Shown here one piece after another: positions 24,708 through 30,198 of a DNA stretch of 30,198 bases. How positions within the stretch are numbered: the stretch's first letter is position 1; every line of letters begins with the position of its first letter. The translations under genes and the position numbers were made by a program. The notes below the pieces were generated by a model. That model had not been told where the DNA came from. It saw nothing but the letters and a program-made list of their open reading frames with translations, and searched no databases. Location: the NCBI GenBank assembly GCA_900548215.1, contig URJI01000024.1:1-30198 (forward strand), read 5' to 3'. This DNA comes from an uncultured Coprococcus sp. (GTDB lineage: Bacteria > Bacillota > Clostridia > Lachnospirales > Lachnospiraceae).

Positions 24708-24865
24708 ACAACGGGGTCAGGCACCATCGTTATTCACCGGTTTTTACTGTCCAAAAAAGCACGTATTTCATGGTTTTCTACCCCATTTCTGTATAAATGG
24801 GGTCAGGCACCATCGTTTTATCTGCCGTTTAGTTACCAACAAAAGGTAGGGCCTGACCCCGTTGT
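24708..24865. repeat. GGGGTCAGGC element with three units upstream of the Bce-type operon
   Basis: ACAACGGGGTCAGGC (24708-24722) and its complement (24851-24865) form a 15-bp inverted repeat. A direct copy of GGGGTCAGGCACCATCGTT occurs at 24713-24731 and 24799-24817. ACCCCATTT/AAATGGGGT (24780-24788 with 24795-24803) makes a further hairpin. The units match those at 16154-16254. Confidence 0.85.
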
Positions 24866-24882
24866 TGTGTTGTGCATATAAA

Positions 24883-24922
24883 ACAGCGCCGCTCTGATAT
24901 CATAATATCAGAACGACGCTGT
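24883..24922 (-). other. 18-bp stem-loop, second terminator or promoter-overlapping hairpin
   Basis: Arms 24883-24900 and 24905-24922 surround CATA. In minus-strand RNA the stem is unbroken, with two G-U pairs, and is followed by TTTTATAT. It could stop read-through from the binding-protein gene. It also overlaps a possible -10 (TATTAT, minus strand, 24907-24902). Confidence 0.5.
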
Positions 24923-24930
24923 GATTAACA

Positions 24931-24947
24931 CTTACACCTTGTGTAAG
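24931..24947. promoter_or_regulatory. Putative response-regulator binding site (BceR-like box)
   Basis: The inverted repeat CTTACAC-CTT-GTGTAAG resembles the TNACA-N4-TGTAA consensus known for BceR-like regulators, with one extra spacer base. On the minus strand it abuts a weak -35 (TGTTAA, 24930-24925) and a TATTAT -10 (24907-24902) 17 bases later, the usual layout for an activated promoter. Target would be the ATPase-permease-regulator-kinase operon. Confidence 0.5.
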
Positions 24948-24998
24948 TTTTCCTATCAGATAATCTACCTGTTTTGCGTCCATTCCGCAGGCTCCGGC

Positions 24999-25032
24999 AA
25001 AAAAATAGCTGAGATCATATGATGATCCCAGC
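24999..25032 (-). terminator. Rho-independent terminator of the secreted binding-protein gene
   Basis: An 11-bp stem with one G-U pair (25008-25018 with 25022-25032) is followed on the minus strand by AGCTATTTTTTTG. It lies about 65 bases past the stop codon of the binding-protein gene. Confidence 0.75.
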
Positions 25033-25097
25033 CATTCATAAAAACCGTGTTAATTATATATGGTACGTTCCATATCATCAAACACAGAAATGAAATT

Positions 25098-26417
25098 TTA
25101 ATAAAGAGGTGTTGTTCTCTGGACTTCATTCCTTACAACATACCTGAATTCTTTATAAGAAGAAATCTCTCCCAATCCCAGATAATAAATTCCACTTGAC
25201 AAACTACTATCAACCTGCATGTCATATTTTGTCGTTGGTCTTCCCTTTATCTTACGTGCAACCTTATCATATACTTTGTATGGATCATTTGCTGTTCCAA
25301 ATTTACGTGCACCTATCTTGGCATTTATTATCTTAGCTGTAGCTGTCTTGTTGTTCGGCACAGTAGCTGAAACAACTGCATACTTACACTGAAAATCCTT
25401 ATTGCATGCCACTGTATACAAAAACAGCTGTGCAAGACCTTTATTATGACATTTATTAGTTGCAGTGAGGAATGATCCACCCCAATAATAATCGGCCGGG
25501 CCCTCAACCAGTGCATAGTTCTTAAGATTAACATTTGGACATGAATAAGGCATAATCTGCACCAGCCATGACGGAGCAAAATAACCCAATACTCTAGGAT
25601 TGCCCATATCATTTGACCATTCCGACGTCCACTGTGTTGTATTATTAGTATAGTTACCATTTTTTAACGACTTGCTTACATTATACATTGTCGCAACATT
25701 TGACGGAAACTGCATAGAACCATTCTTTGAAAGTGCAGTTGTACTGCTATATAAGAGAGCCGGATATGTATCCCCAACACCTGACACCATCTTGATACCT
25801 TTACTTTTTGCAGTCTTTGCGCTTGCCAGGAACGTTCCCCAATTTTTCACCTTAGATTGAACTGTGATTGAATAGTCTGTTCCAAAAGCAGTCTTTGCAG
25901 CCTTTCTATTGTATATGTAAGCTCCTGGATAAACTGTTGTAGCTATAGCAGTCAACCTGCCATTCTTTTTACCCAGCACCTTTGTATAATTATAAGCATT
26001 GTTATACCATCTCGCATCAAATCCTATATTTACAAGTGGTACTGTATAAGATTTACTCATACCATATCCAATATCGTCAGAATCCCAGCAGATAATATCA
26101 GGAGCCGAACTTCCACCATTTCTTACCTTATTATCCAATGCGTTATGATATTCATCGCTGATACCACTCATATTTAAATTAACATAATTAACCTGATCTG
26201 CGTATTTAGGATATGTTTTCTTAAACAATCTCACTTGGGCTTCCAAATCATTATCCCACGAATAAATATTGATCGTACCCTTGCCAATTCTGGAGATTCC
26301 TGAAGGAACCCTGCCCGCTGATGCTGCATACGCATCTGCCGGTGATGCAAATACGCTCACCGCCATCACTGAAGCTGCTATCACTCCGGCAACTACTTTT
26401 TTTAATAATTTTCTCAT
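25098..26417 (-). CDS. Secreted extracellular sugar-binding protein (SBP_bac_1-like), orphan
   Basis: A 439-residue exported protein resembling MalE/SBP_bac_1 carbohydrate-binding proteins. GTINIYSWDNDLEAQVRLFKK opens the mature fold, followed by APDIICWDSDD, LTAIATTVYPGAYIYNRKA, a Trp-rich TQWTSEWSNDM and YYWGGSFLTATNK. The signal peptide is of the signal peptidase I type (ends near ADAYA-ASA) with no lipobox cysteine, unlike most Gram-positive binding proteins. No permease or ATPase gene is adjacent. It may be a free or wall-associated glycan binder. The start is the ATG at 26417, with AAAGGGG nine bases upstream; the ATG at 26423 is too close to that site. It is divergent from the GH13 gene, which suggests alpha-glucan as ligand, but this is inference. 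Confidence 0.75.
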   Translation of the reverse strand: MRKLLKKVVAGVIAASVMAVSVFASPADAYAASAGRVPSGISRIGKGTINIYSWDNDLEAQVRLFKKTYPKYADQVNYVNLNMSGISDEYHNALDNKVRNGGSSAPDIICWDSDDIGYGMSKSYTVPLVNIGFDARWYNNAYNYTKVLGKKNGRLTAIATTVYPGAYIYNRKAAKTAFGTDYSITVQSKVKNWGTFLASAKTAKSKGIKMVSGVGDTYPALLYSSTTALSKNGSMQFPSNVATMYNVSKSLKNGNYTNNTTQWTSEWSNDMGNPRVLGYFAPSWLVQIMPYSCPNVNLKNYALVEGPADYYWGGSFLTATNKCHNKGLAQLFLYTVACNKDFQCKYAVVSATVPNNKTATAKIINAKIGARKFGTANDPYKVYDKVARKIKGRPTTKYDMQVDSSLSSGIYYLGLGEISSYKEFRYVVRNEVQRTTPLY

Positions 26418-26553
26418 AAACATTTTCCCCTTTCATTATGTGAAAAACTACAACGTGTTATTCTTAAACTACCACTTCACACACATTGCGTCAATAAGCA
26501 ACATACCCATATATAATACAATGGTTTTTGTGCACTATCCACAAGGCAAATTG

Positions 26554-26582
26554 TTGCATGTACACATAAAAATTGTTATAAT
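26554..26582 (+). promoter_or_regulatory. Extended -10 promoter of the GH13 gene
   Basis: TGTTATAAT (26574-26582) is a perfect extended -10, with TTGCAT (26554-26559) 17 bases upstream as a weak -35. The start codon lies about 55 bases past the predicted transcript start, preceded by GGAGGGATAGGATT. Confidence 0.6.
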
Positions 26583-26645
26583 TGGAAAGGTGTGTTGATG
26601 CTTCACCACACTCAATAGATAAAACGATTATGGAGGGATAGGATT

Positions 26646-28394
26646 ATGGCATGGTATGACGAGGCAGTATTTTATCACATTTATCCTTTAGGACTTGCGG
26701 GAGCCCCGAAACAGAATGATTACGGCGAGCCTGTTCACAGGCTTAACACCCTGATTCCATGGGTGGATCACATAAAGGAGATTGGAGGAACAGCGCTTTA
26801 TATCGGACCGCTGTTTGAATCTGTAGGCCACGGCTATGAGACAACCGACTACAAAAAACTGGACAGCAGACTCGGAACAAATGAAGATCTGAAAGCATTT
26901 GTGGCTTACTGCCATGAGCAGGGCATGAGAGTTATATTTGACGGCGTGTTCAACCATACCGGACGAGACTTCTTCGCCTTCAAGGATATACAGGCAAACC
27001 GGGAGAATTCACAGTACAGGGACTGGTACTGCAACGTGAACTTCTGGGGCAACAACGAATACAACGACGGATTCTCATATGACAACTGGGGAGGCTACAA
27101 CCTTCTCGTCAAATTGAACCAGAAGAACCCGGCCGTTGTCGATTATATATGCAACGTGATCCGTTTCTGGGTGAGTGAATTCGACGTGGATGGAATCAGA
27201 CTTGATGCGGCTGACGTTCTTGACTTTGATTTCATGAAGGCCCTGCGCCGCACAGCAAATGAAGTTAAGCCGGATTTCTGGCTTATGGGTGAGGTTATCC
27301 ACGGCGACTACAGCCGCTGGGTAAACGGAGAGACTCTTCACAGCGTCACCAACTACACACTTCACAAAGCTCTGTACAGCGGTCACAACGACCACAACTA
27401 TTTTGAGATTGCGCACACTGTAAGACGTCTCCAGAACATGGGAACATTAAAGCTATACAACTTCGTGGACAACCATGATGTGGAGCGTATCTATACAAAG
27501 CTCACCAATAAGGCACATTTTGCACCTGTACATGTATTGCTCTACACTCTTCCGGGAGTGCCTAGCATTTACTACGGTTCAGAATTTGGAATCGAGGGAA
27601 GAAAAGAGCGCGGCTCAGACGATTCCTTAAGACCAGCACTGAACATAGAAGATTACAAAGATGCCGTAAAGGCAAATCCATGCACCGCTTTAATAGCAGC
27701 CCTTGGTAAAGTCCGTCAGGCTGTCCCTGCACTGTCCTACGGCAGCTACAATGAACTGATGCTGACCAACAGACAGTTCGCATACGCAAGAGACCTGGAC
27801 GGAACGCGCGTCATCATATCTGTGAACAACGACGATGCGCCAGCCGGAATGCACCTTGCAGCAGGAAACTGCGCAGCGTATGTCGGCGCCCTGTCAGGTG
27901 AGAAAGTCTCTGTCCAGGATGGACATATAAATATCACCCAGCCGGCAAACAGCGGAGAGATCTGGGTGCCTGAGGGAACAGACCTGGATGTAAAGCCGGT
28001 TAAGGTTGTGACGAAGACTAAGAGCGAAGTTAAGACCAACACAGAAGATAAAGCAGCATCTGAAACAGCTACCGATGTAAAAGGCAATAAGGAAGCTGAA
28101 CCAAAGATAGAATCCAAAGAATCCAAAGACATTGTGACTGCTACAGAATCTGCAGATGCTAAGAAAAACACAACCGATACTGAGAAGAATACTGCTGCCG
28201 ACACCCCGATTGATCCAGAAACCATCACAGTTGACTGGAGCAAGTCTCCGGAATCCATGACAGTTCCTGAACTTCAGGCTGCAATCCTTGCAAAGCTTGC
28301 CGGAAACGGACCTGTTGACGCACAAATGAAAAAGACAGTCGTAGATAATATCTGGCACGACTCTCTCGTCAATTGGCTGAAGAGTTTCAGATAA
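26646..28394 (+). CDS. GH13 alpha-amylase family enzyme with charged C-terminal tail
   Basis: A 582-residue protein without signal peptide, so cytosolic. The GH13 barrel occupies about residues 5-370. Region I is VIFDGVFNH (Asp99, Asn103, His104), region II GIRLDAAD (nucleophile Asp187), region III MGEVIHG (acid/base Glu216) and region IV FVDNHD (Asp278). A beta-sandwich follows to about 445. Residues about 451-525 are a Lys/Glu/Thr/Ala-rich disordered linker, and 526-582 form a small helical end (MTVPELQAAILAKLAGNGP). The barrel alone would make a normal-length enzyme of the maltodextrin-degrading type. The tail is not one I recognise in GH13 enzymes. Strong ribosome binding site; monocistronic, with promoter and terminator. 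The exact specificity is unknown. Confidence 0.88.
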   Translation: MAWYDEAVFYHIYPLGLAGAPKQNDYGEPVHRLNTLIPWVDHIKEIGGTALYIGPLFESVGHGYETTDYKKLDSRLGTNEDLKAFVAYCHEQGMRVIFDGVFNHTGRDFFAFKDIQANRENSQYRDWYCNVNFWGNNEYNDGFSYDNWGGYNLLVKLNQKNPAVVDYICNVIRFWVSEFDVDGIRLDAADVLDFDFMKALRRTANEVKPDFWLMGEVIHGDYSRWVNGETLHSVTNYTLHKALYSGHNDHNYFEIAHTVRRLQNMGTLKLYNFVDNHDVERIYTKLTNKAHFAPVHVLLYTLPGVPSIYYGSEFGIEGRKERGSDDSLRPALNIEDYKDAVKANPCTALIAALGKVRQAVPALSYGSYNELMLTNRQFAYARDLDGTRVIISVNNDDAPAGMHLAAGNCAAYVGALSGEKVSVQDGHINITQPANSGEIWVPEGTDLDVKPVKVVTKTKSEVKTNTEDKAASETATDVKGNKEAEPKIESKESKDIVTATESADAKKNTTDTEKNTAADTPIDPETITVDWSKSPESMTVPELQAAILAKLAGNGPVDAQMKKTVVDNIWHDSLVNWLKSFR

Positions 28395-28408
28395 AATTAC
28401 GTAGAAAC

Positions 28409-28458
28409 AGCCAGGTGCATATTCTCCAAATTGGAGAACATTCACCTGGCTATTTTTT
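28409..28458 (+). terminator. Rho-independent terminator of the GH13 gene
   Basis: Outer stem AGCCAGGTG/CACCTGGCT (28409-28417 with 28443-28451) holds an inner TTCTCCAA/TTGGAGAA hairpin. ATTTTTTATT follows on the plus strand. It lies 15 bases past the stop codon. Confidence 0.9.
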
Positions 28459-28670
28459 ATTATAAACATTCTTGCGATATCAAACAGCTTGACGAGCATA
28501 TCTTCATTGTGGAATACAGCCTTGCAAGCAGCTCCGAGCTGTGAAGTCTCCATACGATAAAAGCACCGTCAAACAATACCAATAATCCAGTACCGGCAAC
28601 CCTCCATCTGAATTCATATGTCACATTCTAGCACGATTTCCCCGTTTTTATATAGACAACTGTACTTTTT

Positions 28671-29465
28671 TCACCTAAAAATCAACAAATTGCAGCCTGC
28701 GGCCATCAAACCTGATATAACCATCAAAAAAACTGCTGACCATATCGCCTGACTGCTGAATATACCACTGTTTTCCAGATATAATTCGTACGGATTTTCT
28801 GGGTTGATATAAAGATATACCACATCGCCTTTACTTATATTCAGTCCATATACATATGTCTGCTCATACACTTTATACTGCTTATCCCTGTATGTAAATT
28901 CAAATACTCCCGCCTCCGGATATCTTCTGCCGGCTCTCATATCCTGTCTCATATCTGCACGTACATCATGGCATACAGCTTTCACAGTAAATGAACATCT
29001 TCGCTCAAGCGCTTTTCTCTTACATATCACAGAGAGCAGTGTTATTGCACTGACCACAAAGAATGCACAGGCAAATATCTCTGCATAAAATGCTCCAACA
29101 TTGCAATTTTCTCTCCCCAATATCCGTTCCGGGAGCAATACTATCTTATCCGCAAAAGAGCCATCTTTCACAGCACACGCCGCCCATATCAGCGCCGATG
29201 CAGCACCGGCAAACACAGATATGAACACTATACCGATGATGCTCCCCCGCTTTCGCTTCTTAATCATCGGAATAAGAGTCTTTAGAATTATGACAAGAAC
29301 TATCCCGGCAAAAAACTGCCCCACAACAAGCATAACAGCATCCGTTCCGATCTCACTTGCAACAAATCCGGCTATAATACTGGCAACAAACCATATGCCA
29401 AATATTACGCCTCCAATTTTCTCAGGCATAGAAACATTTTTTTCTTCTAAATTGTTATTTCCCAT
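28671..29465 (-). CDS. DUF3592-like membrane protein of unknown function
   Basis: A 264-residue protein. Four hydrophobic segments occupy the first two thirds (about 18-38, 45-65, 78-98, 128-150). A soluble segment of about 70 residues follows, with FEFTYRDKQYKVYEQTYVYG and GDVVYLYINPENPYELY, then a final membrane helix near 235-258. The soluble part has the pattern of DUF3592 proteins (a VxYxYxxxGKxY strand, then a YNPxNPxxxY turn). No enzymatic residues are recognisable. The start is the ATG at 29465 behind AGAGGTGG; the GTG at 29474 lies inside that site. It is downstream of xpt, separated by a terminator, and no clear own promoter was found. Confidence 0.75.
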   Translation of the reverse strand: MGNNNLEEKNVSMPEKIGGVIFGIWFVASIIAGFVASEIGTDAVMLVVGQFFAGIVLVIILKTLIPMIKKRKRGSIIGIVFISVFAGAASALIWAACAVKDGSFADKIVLLPERILGRENCNVGAFYAEIFACAFFVVSAITLLSVICKRKALERRCSFTVKAVCHDVRADMRQDMRAGRRYPEAGVFEFTYRDKQYKVYEQTYVYGLNISKGDVVYLYINPENPYELYLENSGIFSSQAIWSAVFLMVISGLMAAGCNLLIFR

Positions 29466-29501
29466 ATACCCCACCTCTCAGCAAATATCCGCCATTCATA
29501 T

Positions 29502-29544
29502 AAAAAGAAAACTGAGAATCTGTCAAGTCATGTCAATTCTCAGT
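29502..29544 (-). terminator. Rho-independent terminator of xpt
   Basis: A 9-bp stem ACTGAGAAT/ATTCTCAGT (29511-29519 with 29536-29544) is followed on the minus strand by TTTCTTTTTA. It lies about 60 bases past the xpt stop codon. Confidence 0.75.
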
Positions 29545-29605
29545 CTCTCTTACCTATATATTATTCATGAATCTTATATATACCATCAAATATCCCGCAG
29601 CGATC

Positions 29606-30187
29606 CTACTGCTCCCTGAACTTTATCTCGCCCGTAGCAGCGTCCATGCTGTCCACTATCGCAAGCGACTCAAGATGATATCCGAGATTCCTGATAACCT
29701 GACCACCTGTCTGGAAGCCCTTCTCAACTGCGATTCCGATTCCCTCCACGCTGGCACCAGCCGACTTTACTATGGAGATAAGTCCCTGAAGTGCGCATCC
29801 ATTTGCGAGAAAATCATCTATGATGAGGATCTTATCCTCAGGATTTATAAACTTCTTGGACACGATAACCTGATTCTTGCACTTGTGTGTAAATGACTCA
29901 ACCTCCGCCACATACACATCGCCCTCTATGTTGATGCTCTTCGACTTCTTTGCAAACACAACAGGCACATCAAAATGTCTCGCAACTACACAGGCAATTC
30001 CAATTCCTGACGCCTCTATAGTGAGTATCTTGTTGATCTCTGTTCCCTCAAATCTCTTCTTGAATTCCTCACCGATCTGATCAAAAAGACGGATATCCAT
30101 CTGATGATTGAGAAAGCTGTCTACTTTGAGTACATTTCCCTCCTTGACAATTCCGTCCTTCATAATTCTCTCTTCCAAAAAGTTCAC
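29606..30187 (-). CDS. xpt: Xanthine phosphoribosyltransferase
   Basis: A 193-residue cytosolic purine salvage enzyme that joins xanthine and PRPP to give XMP. The sequence aligns closely from memory with Bacillus subtilis Xpt: LKVDSFLNHQMD near the N-terminus, KILTIEASGIGIA, the PRPP-binding loop KILIIDDFLANGCALQGL and the C-terminal GYHLESLAIVDSM. The GTG at 30187 is the better start because the N-terminal length then matches B. subtilis Xpt residue for residue up to LKVDSFLNHQ; an ATG 24 bases further in would cut the first helix. The gene is complete, but only 11 bases of leader remain in the window, so a purine riboswitch, common before xpt, cannot be checked. Confidence 0.95.
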   Translation of the reverse strand: MNFLEERIMKDGIVKEGNVLKVDSFLNHQMDIRLFDQIGEEFKKRFEGTEINKILTIEASGIGIACVVARHFDVPVVFAKKSKSINIEGDVYVAEVESFTHKCKNQVIVSKKFINPEDKILIIDDFLANGCALQGLISIVKSAGASVEGIGIAVEKGFQTGGQVIRNLGYHLESLAIVDSMDAATGEIKFREQ

Positions 30188-30198
30188 TCTGTATTTCC

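Noticed and set aside
27746..28553. Long minus-strand frames opposite the end of the GH13 gene
   Set aside because: They mirror the low-complexity Lys/Glu/Thr codons of the GH13 tail, lack start signals and match nothing recognisable.
1..30198. tRNA or rRNA genes, transposases, prophage or integrase genes
   Set aside because: None was recognised by eye on either strand; the repeat clusters have no transposase gene beside them in this window.

Overview
The window looks like a chromosomal segment of a gut Firmicute of the family Lachnospiraceae; Coprococcus or a near relative is my guess, and the genus is not proven. The evidence is strong AAGGAGG-type ribosome binding sites, AT-rich spacers around moderate-GC genes, BspA-type leucine-rich repeat surface protein, choloylglycine-hydrolase family enzyme, ribose-type sugar ABC transporter with a LacI regulator, and a BceRS/AB-type peptide-resistance module. 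Nearly everything is on the minus strand; only the GH13 gene near 26.6-28.4 kb is on the plus strand.

Layout. 0.5-5.3 kb: a dlt-like operon in the order dltA-dltC-dltB-(SGNH/DltD-like) with its own promoter (5312-5340) and terminator (462-520). It activates an amino acid, loads it on a carrier protein and moves it across the membrane to an envelope polymer. 5.5-11.8 kb: a five-gene fructoside uptake operon (sugar-binding lipoprotein, double ABC ATPase, permease, cytosolic GH32 fructosidase, PfkB fructokinase) ending in a clear terminator. Its promoter region carries two copies of the palindrome ATTTACGTAAAT. 12.5-16.0 kb: the likely regulator, a 665-residue LacI protein with an extra sugar-binding domain, preceded by a bile-salt-hydrolase family gene and a GNAT acetyltransferase. 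16.3-19.7 kb: a 950-residue secreted LRR_5 (BspA-like) protein and an unrecognised 120-residue protein that may have a damaged or overlapping 5' end. 19.9-24.7 kb: ABC ATPase, FtsX/BceB permease, response regulator and intramembrane-sensing histidine kinase, in that transcriptional order. 25.1-28.4 kb: a secreted orphan sugar-binding protein divergent from a cytosolic GH13 enzyme with an unusual charged tail. 28.7-30.2 kb: a DUF3592-like membrane protein and xanthine phosphoribosyltransferase (xpt).

Two themes connect the genes: glycan use in the gut (fructosides, alpha-glucans, bile-acid amidase) and envelope defence (dlt-like modification plus the Bce-type module). The least ordinary items are the LacI protein with two sugar-binding domains and its paired operators; a 123-bp element between the permease and response-regulator genes whose 30-bp repeats allow mutually exclusive hairpins; scattered GGGGTCAGGC inverted-repeat elements at three places, one inside the sugar operon; and a dltA-like ligase with a changed specificity residue and a foreign-looking insert. 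No tRNA, rRNA, CRISPR array, transposase or phage gene was seen.
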